Made by a program: the position numbers and the translations under genes
The notes under the pieces: generated by a model
The model's input: only the letters and a program-made list of their open reading frames with translations
The model's database searches: none
Told to the model about the DNA's origin: nothing
Shown here: in pieces, positions 1 to 7,686 of the stretch
Layout of the letters: every line of letters starts with the position of its first letter
Position numbering within the stretch: position 1 is the stretch's first letter
DNA from: Candidatus Aminicenantota bacterium
Lineage (GTDB): Bacteria > Acidobacteriota > Aminicenantia > Aminicenantales > Saccharicenantaceae
Direction of reading: 5' to 3'
Length of the DNA: 32,000 nt
Assembly (NCBI GenBank): GCA_014359965.1
Contig: JACIYK010000001.1
Span: 1 to 32,000, forward strand

Positions 1-1808
1 TTGAGGTCGGCACCCGCGGGAGCTGATTTTTTGATGCGCTCCATTATCTTCGGGATGTGAAGCCGGTGGTAGCGGAGACGCGACAGGTAGTTAGGCAGAG
101 TGTGGTCGCCGTTCCAGCAGTGCTCGGCCCGGTCACCGTAATCAACCTCGCCGTCGTAGTACGGGTCTTTGGTGTTCTTCAAAAATTCTTCCATCAGGTA
201 GACCGCATTGTTCAGGTAATAGTTGTCCATGTCGCCGACATAGATGTGAATTTTGCCCTTGAGCTTGGGACCAAGGGTTTTCCAGTCGCGCTCCAGGATG
301 TAGCGCAGGTCGTAGTGCTCGCGCCAGTAGGCCGCAGTCCCCGGGTCAATTTCGCCGGTCAGCTTGTCCCAGATGCGCCGGGGGTAGCCGTCAGGTCCGA
401 CTGGAGAGAAAACTGCTTCCCAGATGTCGTACTGGTCACCGGAGCGCGTTCTGGTCCCAAGAGCTAACTCGCGTTGGTTGCTCTCTTCCAATGTGCAGCT
501 CACCTCGCCCAACCAGTTGCGGCGGCCCGGGCGCGGCGTGCGCTTCCAGCGCGATTCAAGGTAATAGGCGTTCTTGTGCTCGTAGATGTTGACAACAGTA
601 TAGGCGCGGAAATCAATCGGGTCGGGGCAGGCCGCCCAGCAACCGTTGTACATATCGGGGTAAAAAATTTGCGTGGCTAAAGCTTCCCAGCCGCCGGTCG
701 AGCCGCCATAGGTGAATCGAGCCCAGCCCTCGCCGAGGCCGCGGAATTTTTCCTCGATGTAAGGGATGAGTTCATAATTGATGGCATCGCCGTAGGGCCC
801 GAGGTTAGCCGAGTTGACGGCATAGGAATCATCGTAATATGGGTTGGCGTGCTGAATTTCAATGATGAGAAAGCGCGGCGTGTCGGGAGCAGTCCAGTAT
901 TTATAAAAATTGTAAGCCTCCTGCTGAACGATGCGGTTGTACCCGTGGAGGTGAAAGCGCTCGCTGTAGTCGGGCGGAAGGTTGGGGTCGGGTGGCTCTT
1001 CGCGGAAGCCGCTGAAGTCGTAAGGAAAATGCCCGTGAAAAACTATCAGAGGATAGCGGGCTTCTGGATGTTCGTCAAAGCCGTGCGGGAGAAGGACATG
1101 GGCGCCGAGGTAAACGGGCGTTCCCCAGAAGTCAGTAAGCAGCTTGCTCTGAATGCGGACATGTTTGATGTATTTGGTTTCGGGCGGGTCGGGAATCGGC
1201 GGAATGACCTGGTCAAGAGAAATTTTGATAGTTTCGGAGCGGGCCGGGTCCAGGCGCACTTTGAAGGGTTGGCTGTAGAGATTGCCGGGCTTGCGGTTCC
1301 AGTGCTGGCCTTCCCCGCGGTCGGGCGGGAGCTTGAGCACGCGGCCATCGGCCAGATGGAAGGTCTGGTAGATGTTGAGCAGAGCCTGAACCCAGTATTC
1401 GCCGGGCTCGATTTCGGCCAGGGAATGGCGGGGATAACCAAAGGCTGTGTGGTCAACGATGGCCGAAGCACCCGGCACCAGGCCATCGACGTCAATGCCG
1501 AAGACCTGCTGGGTGGCCGGGCCGTCGCTGATCTGGAAGCGCGGTTCCCGGTCGTTATTCGTAGAAATCAGCAGAAGCAGGCGGCCATCGAGCGGGGTGC
1601 TGGACAGTTCAGCCGGAAATGATACGGCAAATTTAAGCTGGGCCTGTTTGGCACCGCCGGGGCCGGCAGCCTTTTGCTCGCAGCTTGAAGCAGCAAATAA
1701 CAAGAGCCCCACAGCCAGCATGGCCAAAGAAATATAAACGAAAGAAAAACTGAAGCGAGGCCGATGCCGGCTGAAGCAACGCCGGCCTTCATTTCCTAAT
1801 ATCTTCAT
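1..1808 (-). CDS. Secreted alpha/beta-hydrolase (putative esterase), 3' end beyond window
   Basis: The reverse strand is open from 1808 to the window edge (602 codons, no stop), so the C-terminus is missing. The start at 1808 is set by a strong Shine-Dalgarno (GGAGGGGAG) just upstream. Residues about 20-43 form a hydrophobic export signal ending in ASSC at C43, so a lipoprotein is possible although the lipobox is not canonical. Residues about 50-230 look like an N-terminal beta-rich domain. The hydrolase part follows, with PLIVFHGHFPYDF as a likely oxyanion-hole region and YGGSTGGWEA as the nucleophile elbow (GxSxG, Ser370). The layout resembles the esterase-D-like family (PF00756) that cleaves carbohydrate-linked esters. 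The hydrolase fold is fairly secure; the substrate is unknown. Forward-strand ORFs here are shadows. Confidence 0.8.
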   Translation of the reverse strand, partial: MKILGNEGRRCFSRHRPRFSFSFVYISLAMLAVGLLLFAASSCEQKAAGPGGAKQAQLKFAVSFPAELSSTPLDGRLLLLISTNNDREPRFQISDGPATQQVFGIDVDGLVPGASAIVDHTAFGYPRHSLAEIEPGEYWVQALLNIYQTFHLADGRVLKLPPDRGEGQHWNRKPGNLYSQPFKVRLDPARSETIKISLDQVIPPIPDPPETKYIKHVRIQSKLLTDFWGTPVYLGAHVLLPHGFDEHPEARYPLIVFHGHFPYDFSGFREEPPDPNLPPDYSERFHLHGYNRIVQQEAYNFYKYWTAPDTPRFLIIEIQHANPYYDDSYAVNSANLGPYGDAINYELIPYIEEKFRGLGEGWARFTYGGSTGGWEALATQIFYPDMYNGCWAACPDPIDFRAYTVVNIYEHKNAYYLESRWKRTPRPGRRNWLGEVSCTLEESNQRELALGTRTRSGDQYDIWEAVFSPVGPDGYPRRIWDKLTGEIDPGTAAYWREHYDLRYILERDWKTLGPKLKGKIHIYVGDMDNYYLNNAVYLMEEFLKNTKDPYYDGEVDYGDRAEHCWNGDHTLPNYLSRLRYHRLHIPKIMERIKKSAPAGADL

Positions 1809-2012
1809 TACTCCCCTCCTTTGTAATGTTTAATGCGAGATCAGAAAACATCAGCCAACAACTGGCTAAGCCTGAGAATGCCTCATAATTATGGTGGTAA
1901 TGATAGTGAAAATTACAATGTCTTAGCTCAAATTCAAGGTTGTTTATTCGGCTCAAACAATTTTTCCTTTGCCATATGATAGCTTTTTAAACGCTTTCCT
2001 GGCAACTAAAAA

Positions 2013-2042
2013 GGGGGACACAATACTCATTCCCCAATTTTT
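2013..2042 (-). repeat. REP-like repeat, inverted copy of 30-bp core
   Basis: This 30-bp segment is the exact reverse complement of the core shared by the repeats at 3666-3716 and 5100-5150 (key bases TTGGGGAATGAG, then GTGTCCCC). The GGGG...CCCC ends make it a weak hairpin. Short intergenic repeats of this kind are often linked to IS200-like REP transposases (RAYT), but none is in the window, so that link is inference. Confidence 0.7.
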
Positions 2043-2054
2043 TTCCAATTAGAT

Positions 2055-2298
2055 GCGGGGTCGGACCATACGATCTTTCTTGTTTTCAATAAATTAACTT
2101 GAAAGCTGGCTCATAAAATCAGTTTATAAGCCATTTTTGAAGGTTTCAAAATCATTTTTTGCTCAAATAACGAAAAGATTTGATCAACCCTCTTAAAGCT
2201 TTTTTGCCTCCACCAAATTCTTATCTAATCCTGCCTTCTTATTCGATAAATCAGTCTAATTTACTGATAATCAATAATTTGCCATGGTCCGCCCCCGC
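2055..2298. repeat. MITE/REP-like element with 15-bp terminal inverted repeats
   Basis: The segment between 1808 and 2343 has no gene. GCGGGGTCGGACCAT at 2055-2069 and the reverse complement of 2284-2298 match at 14 of 15 bases, bounding an AT-rich interior of about 215 bp without a usable ORF. This is the structure of a small non-autonomous element or a pair of REP sequences. No target duplication could be confirmed by eye. Confidence 0.5.
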
Positions 2299-2343
2299 TA
2301 CCCAACATGATCCAACCCCACCACCATACATCCCCCCGTTTTC

Positions 2344-3468
2344 TCACCTGACGGGGTAAACGTTAAGCTTTTCCGGGGGGTTAAATAAACTTAGGCGGCC
2401 GAGCTGCCTGGTCAGGTTGATATCATAATTTTCAATGTTCGGTATATAAAGTCTCCCGCCAACAATCTGAGCCAAGTTGCGCTTAATCCAGTTAAAATAG
2501 GAGGCTCGGCCTCGCTTCCGAAAATTCAGATCAAAGATATCAATTACGTACCTGTTTAAATTGTCCCGCTCCGAAGTCCAAACGTAGAGGCGGTCACGGT
2601 CGATATTTAAACCAAAAACAACCGGAAAATATCGTGATGGGCCCTCGAGCTCAGCCATTAACATCTGGTAGAAATCTAGCCTGATGACCGTCTTAAAATC
2701 ATCACCAATGGTGTTAAAATCAGAGTCAATAATAGGTTCTTTCTTAGCCTTTTTATTCTCATAGATCCTGATGAGTTTTCCGTCCGGCGAGTAAACATAA
2801 ATTTTATAATCAAAAACATCGGCAACATAAATGTTACAATGGTCGTCCACTGCCATATCCGGAGCAAATCTAATAAAAGAAGGTTCTTTTCTTCGCTTTT
2901 CTTCATGGATAAGCTTAACCCGGTGTTCTCTCAGATTAAAATTGTAAATAGAAACGTCGCCGGCCTCGGATTCAATCCTCAGGTATAAAGAATCTTCCGG
3001 GGCTAAAATCATCTTACTTACATAGCCGCGAGAAATTTCATCGGGCAGCGGTATTTCTCCCTTGAGTTTTCCTTCTGGCGTAAAAATTTTTAGAGCTTTC
3101 CGGCCAAATGTGCTCGCCAAGAAATTGCCGTTCGAATCCAAGGTTGCAGCCGAAAAATTCTGCAATTCATCCGGGCCCTGTCCAGGACGACCGAAATTCA
3201 GTAAAAACTTTCCGGCGTCATCATAAACATCGATGCCGTCAAAATTTACCTGGTCCCAGAGGTAAGCCCGGCCATTTTTCCCAATGACAAAGCCCTCAAT
3301 CATCTTATAATAGCGCCCGGAATTATCCCCACCACAGGAGTAAAGCGGTTGGTCTGTGGCAGCCAGTGAAGGTATGACCTCTTTAGGCGCCGAACAATCA
3401 ACTGACATAAGAAAAGACAATATCAGCGGCAAACCAAAGGTTAATAATTTAAGCCTCATAGGTTTCAT
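2344..3468 (-). CDS. Secreted six-bladed beta-propeller protein
   Basis: This 374-aa protein starts with a typical signal sequence (hydrophobic about 6-22) ending at Cys26, so it may be a lipoprotein with an imperfect lipobox. The rest shows repeating propeller blades: hydrophobic strand, D/NG turn, LYVW/IYVAD strand and VYSPDGK-type turns. The NFGRPGQGPDE segment at about 92-102 is a hallmark of the NHL-like six-bladed propeller family (compare PF17170). Such proteins bind ligands or partners outside the cytoplasm; no catalytic residues are evident. It is transcribed away from the related propeller gene at 3791, and REP-like repeats flank it on both sides. Only a G-rich tract (GGGGG) precedes the start. 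Family moderately sure, function unknown. Confidence 0.8.
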   Translation of the reverse strand: MKPMRLKLLTFGLPLILSFLMSVDCSAPKEVIPSLAATDQPLYSCGGDNSGRYYKMIEGFVIGKNGRAYLWDQVNFDGIDVYDDAGKFLLNFGRPGQGPDELQNFSAATLDSNGNFLASTFGRKALKIFTPEGKLKGEIPLPDEISRGYVSKMILAPEDSLYLRIESEAGDVSIYNFNLREHRVKLIHEEKRRKEPSFIRFAPDMAVDDHCNIYVADVFDYKIYVYSPDGKLIRIYENKKAKKEPIIDSDFNTIGDDFKTVIRLDFYQMLMAELEGPSRYFPVVFGLNIDRDRLYVWTSERDNLNRYVIDIFDLNFRKRGRASYFNWIKRNLAQIVGGRLYIPNIENYDINLTRQLGRLSLFNPPEKLNVYPVR

Positions 3469-3665
3469 GTGACGCCCCCATTTAAAAAAATAAAAAAGAT
3501 AGATAAAAACTTATTTCTTGTGAAAAAGACCGGGCCCACCGGGCGGTTTGTATCATTCCAACCATATTCGAGATTCGAGTTCCCTTTACCCAGTAAAGTT
3601 GTAAGAATCAAGGTACAGCTTTAATCTTCTGCCGTCTATCAACTCTAAGATAAATCTATCGGCTC

Positions 3666-3716
3666 AATTATTTCAAGAGCAAAAATTGGGGAATGAGTAT
3701 TGTGTCCCCCGTTTTT
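3666..3716 (+). repeat. 51-bp exact repeat, copy B
   Basis: Identical base for base to 5100-5150. It contains the 30-bp core found inverted at 2013-2042. The two long copies bracket the propeller gene at 3791-5026. Confidence 0.85.
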
Positions 3717-3723
3717 CGATATG

Positions 3724-3752
3724 TTGACAGTACCCGCGGCTTGAATTAAGAT
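3724..3752 (+). promoter_or_regulatory. Candidate sigma-70 promoter of the propeller gene at 3791
   Basis: TTGACA at 3724-3729 and TAAGAT at 3747-3752 are separated by 17 bp. The -35 matches the consensus fully and the -10 in four of six bases. The start codon lies about 40 bp downstream, behind the ribosome site GGGGGAGGG. The promoter begins 8 bp after repeat copy B ends. Confidence 0.5.
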
Positions 3753-3790
3753 TTTTTTAGCAAGATGAATAAATCTAGGGGGAGGGTATT

Positions 3791-5026
3791 ATGGTTCGGA
3801 TAGCCAAAAAATCTTCTCCTTTTTTACTTTTAGCCTGGCTGCTTTCAATAAGCTTAATAAATCTCTGTTCTTTAAGCCAACTGCTGGCTCGCTCAGCGGC
3901 TCAGCCCCTGGGGACCGAGGTTAAAATCGTCAATAATCCCAAGACTCCTGCCCCGCGCGACGGAAGGAAGAAGAAACTTGTGTTTGAAGAAGAGCTGACC
4001 ATCGGAGTGGTTGAAGGCGATGAAAACTACATGTTCGGTGGAGCCATCATTTTCAACACCGATGATGAGGGCAATTTCTACGTAAGCGACTGGCAAAAAT
4101 TAAGAATCCAGAAATACAATCCTGACGGGAAATACCTGCTCTCTATCGGAAAGCAGGGCCAGGGGCCAGGAGAGTTCGGCAACCTTTCTGTGGTTAGGTT
4201 TGACCGCCGTGGTCTTCTCTACGTAACAGATCTCGCTAATCGACGCATAAATTTTTTTGACCGGGAAGGAAATTTTATTGAACAGATTAACCTTCCTGAT
4301 GTCTTTGAAAATCTTTACCTCAACTCCAGGGGGCAACTCGTAGCCGTCCACACCGCGAATATTGAATCGAAATCCGGCTTTTCAGCTTTTAAACAGGAAT
4401 ACGGGATATTTGATAGCCAGGGTAAACTTCTGACTGAATTCTATTCCATGATTAAGGAGCCGAAACCACCGGAAGGCCGGGACGCCACCTCCATGGCAAA
4501 ATTTATGGCTAGCCTTCTGAGCGACATGGTTTCAGGACCGCAACCGACTTACCTGGTCGCAGATAATGATTACATTTATTTTGGCACAGGCGAAAACTAC
4601 CTAATTGACGTTTTTAACCCGGAAGGTAAAAAGGTGATGTCGATCCGGCGGGACTATGATCCGATAACCTACAGCGATAAAGATAAAGAAAACTTTATCA
4701 GGGACCGGGCAGAAGATTTTTTGAGAAGGTATCCTGAAGAAATGAGGAAAGAAATCTACAAGTTCATCAAGTTCCCAAAATACAAACCAGCTTATTCTAA
4801 CTTTGCCTTGATGGAAAATGGATGGCTGATGGTGGTGGCGAATTACGTGGCCGGCGAGCCGGCCTTCTTTGACCTTTTTGATAAAGATGGAATTTATATC
4901 GGTCAATTTAAAGCTGGCTTCCCAGGCGATTACTTTTTCTTTAAGAACGGCAAGGCCTACGCCCTGGCCACGCAGGATTCATATAAATTCGTTAAGCGGT
5001 ACAGGTTCAAGATTGTAGAAGAATAA
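3791..5026 (+). CDS. Secreted six-bladed beta-propeller protein
   Basis: This 411-aa protein has an N-terminal signal peptide (basic start, hydrophobic about 11-33) and a propeller body. Blades are recognisable from YNPDGKYLLSIGKQGQGPGE (about 111-130), LLYVTDLANRRINFFDREG and IYFGTGENYLIDVFNPEGK. The GKQGQGPGEF turn links it to the same six-bladed family as the protein at 2344-3468, probably an ancient paralog. A good GGGGGAGGG ribosome site precedes the ATG. A candidate promoter lies at 3724-3752 and a perfect terminator hairpin starts right after the stop, so it looks monocistronic. It is probably periplasmic or surface exposed. Function unknown. Confidence 0.85.
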   Translation: MVRIAKKSSPFLLLAWLLSISLINLCSLSQLLARSAAQPLGTEVKIVNNPKTPAPRDGRKKKLVFEEELTIGVVEGDENYMFGGAIIFNTDDEGNFYVSDWQKLRIQKYNPDGKYLLSIGKQGQGPGEFGNLSVVRFDRRGLLYVTDLANRRINFFDREGNFIEQINLPDVFENLYLNSRGQLVAVHTANIESKSGFSAFKQEYGIFDSQGKLLTEFYSMIKEPKPPEGRDATSMAKFMASLLSDMVSGPQPTYLVADNDYIYFGTGENYLIDVFNPEGKKVMSIRRDYDPITYSDKDKENFIRDRAEDFLRRYPEEMRKEIYKFIKFPKYKPAYSNFALMENGWLMVVANYVAGEPAFFDLFDKDGIYIGQFKAGFPGDYFFFKNGKAYALATQDSYKFVKRYRFKIVEE

Positions 5027-5056
5027 AAAGTGGGGACAAATTGTTGTCCCCACTTT
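5027..5056 (+). terminator. Perfect 13-bp hairpin after the propeller gene
   Basis: AAAGTGGGGACAA at 5027-5039 pairs perfectly with 5044-5056 around a 4-nt loop, directly after the stop codon at 5024-5026. The U-tract is only three bases. Its GGGGACA arms resemble the nearby REP-like repeats, so a repeat may have been co-opted as terminator. Confidence 0.65.
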
Positions 5057-5099
5057 AAAGGCCTATGTTTTTAATATAACGCTATCGACACAGTTGTTA

Positions 5100-5150
5100 A
5101 ATTATTTCAAGAGCAAAAATTGGGGAATGAGTATTGTGTCCCCCGTTTTT
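5100..5150 (+). repeat. 51-bp exact repeat, copy C, overlapping the fucosidase stop codon
   Basis: Identical to 3666-3716. Its last two bases are part of the fucosidase stop codon (5149-5151), so the gene's 3' boundary is formed by the repeat. Confidence 0.85.
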
Positions 5151-6519
5151 ATTTAATGAAAATTTCAAGCACCGGGATTTCCACCGGGGGCTTCTGAATG
5201 GGAAGCGACAACCACAGGTCTTTGGCCTCAGCCCCGCTTCCGGGCCGGAAGCGAATTTCAGAAGCATCGTGCAGGAACTGGATATATTCCACCCTGTCCG
5301 CCATGTTCTTAAGCCACAGGCCGCCAAGAGGGTAAGCCAGCAGGTGAACGTAGAGGCGTTTGCTTTCCGGGTTCCAGGTGAGAACGGTGTTGGGTGGGGC
5401 GCCGAATTCTTCCGGCGCCTGAGTGCAGCCGTAGATTGACCGGCCATTGAGGGCCAGCCACTCGCCGATGGCTTTAAGCCGCTCCTGTGCCCTCTGGTCA
5501 AAAGTACCGCGCCCCGTCGGCCCCACGTTCAGCAGCAAATTCCCGCCTTTGCTCACTGAATCAATGAGCAGGGTGATGAGCTGAGCCGGACTTTTCCAGG
5601 TGTATTCATCGCGGTAATAACCCCAGGAACCGGAAAAAGTCTGGCAGGTTTCCCAGGGAATCCGTTTGCCCTTATACTCAGGCCATTTGGTCACGATCAC
5701 CTGCTCGGGTGTGGTGAAATCCCAGCCGCCTTCCACATCCTGGAGGTCGAGCCGGTCATCCACGATGATGTGGGGTTGAAGCGACCTGGCCAATTTGAGC
5801 AGGCCGATAGAATCCCAGTCATCACGCCCTTTGCCATGCTTGCCCGGGAAAGAGAAATCAAACCACATAATGCTGATTTCGCCGTAGTTGGTCAGCAGCT
5901 CCCGGACCTGGTTTTTCATGTACTCGCGGTAACGGGCCATGTCCTTGCCGGCGTTGAGCTTTTCATAGTCAGCCTCTTTATCGGGTCTCAGCGGGTGAAA
6001 GCGGTCTATGGTGTAATCCGGATGATGCCAGTCCAGCAGCGAATAATAGAAACCTACCTTCAAACCCTCGGCGCGGAAAGCCTCCACAAATTCCTTCAGG
6101 ATGTCACGGCCGAACGGCGTTTTGGTGGCCTTATAATCCGTGTGCTTTGAATCCCAGAGGCAAAAGCCTTCGTGGTGCTTGGCTGTGATGACCGCATATT
6201 TCATCCCGGCCGCCTTGGCCATCTTTGCCCACTCCCGTGGGTTATAGAGGTCCGGGTTGAAATGCTCAAAATACTTCTGGTACTGCTCATTGGTCAGCCG
6301 CTCCCGGTTCTTAACCCATTCGTGCCGGGCGGGAAGCGCATAAAGTCCCCAGTGGATAAACATCCCGAAGCGAGCTTCGGTCCACCATTTAAGGCGCTGA
6401 GCTTTCTGGGCTTCAGTTTCTTTAGGCAGCTGGGGAGTGGCTGAGGCTGAAGCCATTATTTCAGCTATCAATAATAAACAGATTGCGGCTAAAACAATCC
6501 TTAGCACTCTCTTGTTCAT
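5149..6519 (-). CDS. Secreted alpha-L-fucosidase, GH29 family
   Basis: This 456-aa protein has a signal peptide (hydrophobic about 6-23, ASAS cleavage region) and a GH29 catalytic barrel. Visible family motifs are FGMFIHWGLYALP (about 51-63), ITAKHHEGFCLWDS (about 111-124), YYSLLDWHHPDY, and IMWFDFSF, whose Asp221 sits where GH29 enzymes carry the catalytic nucleophile. GH29 enzymes release L-fucose from glycans by a retaining mechanism; the general acid is poorly conserved and was not assigned. At 456 residues it has little room for an extra C-terminal carbohydrate-binding domain. A strong GGGAGGA ribosome site precedes the ATG. It probably acts in the periplasm or outside the cell on host or plant/algal glycans. 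The gene stands alone. Confidence 0.93.
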   Translation of the reverse strand: MNKRVLRIVLAAICLLLIAEIMASASATPQLPKETEAQKAQRLKWWTEARFGMFIHWGLYALPARHEWVKNRERLTNEQYQKYFEHFNPDLYNPREWAKMAKAAGMKYAVITAKHHEGFCLWDSKHTDYKATKTPFGRDILKEFVEAFRAEGLKVGFYYSLLDWHHPDYTIDRFHPLRPDKEADYEKLNAGKDMARYREYMKNQVRELLTNYGEISIMWFDFSFPGKHGKGRDDWDSIGLLKLARSLQPHIIVDDRLDLQDVEGGWDFTTPEQVIVTKWPEYKGKRIPWETCQTFSGSWGYYRDEYTWKSPAQLITLLIDSVSKGGNLLLNVGPTGRGTFDQRAQERLKAIGEWLALNGRSIYGCTQAPEEFGAPPNTVLTWNPESKRLYVHLLAYPLGGLWLKNMADRVEYIQFLHDASEIRFRPGSGAEAKDLWLSLPIQKPPVEIPVLEIFIK

Positions 6520-7337
6520 TAATTCCTCCCTTCTCTATTAGCTTTTATTTAACATCATTAATATCATAAATAGTTACTACATTCTTGCCAACAATAAAAA
6601 ATTAAAGACAGAGATAAGATGGGCTACCACAGAGCCGGGTTATTGATTGGCATCGGAAAGATGGGCATACCGGGTCAAATTCTTTTCTTTAAGCTTAAGA
6701 ACTGTATCGAGCTATGTCTTAACTTATGAGTTAATATAATGCCATCCTAAGGTGCACCCCATTCTTTTGACACCTTTTGCCGTCACCAGCGTCACCTTAA
6801 CCTTAACCTTAACCGTTGCTTCTTATTGCGGGCTTTTCATTATGGCCCTTTTGCCAGGCTCCTTTGAAATCAGGGCAGGCCATTTTGCACCATATTGCCC
6901 TGTCCAGTTTTTTTGAGCGCTTTAGTAGGTAGAAAAAAATCATCTGGCTTTTTTCTACTCCAAACCAAGACCTTGTTTGTTAAAACTCTAAACTTGAATT
7001 GTTATTCCATCCAGAAGCCTTGAGTGGGTAAAACCAGTGGGTGTTTTCGCCAGCAAAAGAAAATAAAAGGCCCTAATTGAAATACATTGTCGAGGCGATG
7101 TGACCAAGGAAAGTTAATCGTAAATAGCCCTGAGCTTAAAATGAGTTTAAGTTGAAATTAAATTGAAATAGCCTGGTGACTGTACTCAGGCCTTCTCAGA
7201 TCTTTCCAATTTTATAAGGCAGATTAATTGTATTGTGATATCCGCTGTATTCAAATAAAATGGTCCTGAAAAGGGACAAAAAGAAAAAGGGAAAGAATTG
7301 GGGACATTAAATTTGCCCCGCTTTTTTGGAGGGTAAA
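6520..7337. other. Long intergenic region with short repeats, no gene seen
   Basis: No supported gene. It holds three tandem CCTTAA units (6795-6814), a perfect 10-bp hairpin with a 10-nt loop (6929-6958, GTAGAAAAAA arms), and a REP-like GGGGACA...TTTGCCCC block at 7300-7319 followed by a T-run just before the ribosome site of the next gene. It should also contain the promoters of the diverging fucosidase gene and the 7338 operon, but no convincing pair of boxes was found. Confidence 0.55.
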
Positions 7338-7670
7338 ATGAAAAAATTGATTTTTCTCCTGGTTGTGGTTGCCGCCTGCTACCTGGTCTACACCAACTTT
7401 TTTCAGATTTCAGCTGAAGAAAAGCTAGTGCGCAGCCTGGAAAAAGAATTTCAGACAGCCACTCAGAATTACATCACCGCTAACAGACAGGCCGCTGAAC
7501 CTGGGCTGGTAGTCATCTCAGACCCGGAAAAGGCTGAAAACCAGGTTAAGGTTGTTAGAAAAAAGCTCCAGGAGCTCAAGCCCACTTTAACCGAAGAAAA
7601 AGCCATAGCCCGCGCCCAGGAGCTGGAAAGCAAGATTCAGAATTTCTGCCAGAAGAACGAGATAGAATAG
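7338..7670 (+). CDS. Small membrane-anchored or secreted coiled-coil protein
   Basis: This 110-aa protein of unknown function starts at ATG 7338, chosen over the in-frame TTG at 7326 because GGAGGG lies at 7328-7333. Residues 3-20 form a hydrophobic signal or anchor. The rest is charged and helical, rich in Glu, Lys, Ala and Gln, consistent with a coiled coil outside the membrane. The stop is 16 bp before the start of the CAP-domain gene, so the two are probably co-transcribed and may act together. No family was recognised. Confidence 0.7.
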   Translation: MKKLIFLLVVVAACYLVYTNFFQISAEEKLVRSLEKEFQTATQNYITANRQAAEPGLVVISDPEKAENQVKVVRKKLQELKPTLTEEKAIARAQELESKIQNFCQKNEIE

Positions 7671-7686
7671 GTCTGAGGGGATTAAG

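Noticed and set aside
849-1622. 257-codon forward ORF, with others across 57-1737
   Set aside because: It lies opposite the continuous reverse-strand esterase gene, which has a strong ribosome site, signal peptide and GxSxG motif. The forward ORFs have no such support.
3666-5150. CRISPR array from the repeated 51-bp unit
   Set aside because: Only two direct copies lie 1.4 kb apart, flanking a gene, with no regular spacers or cas genes.
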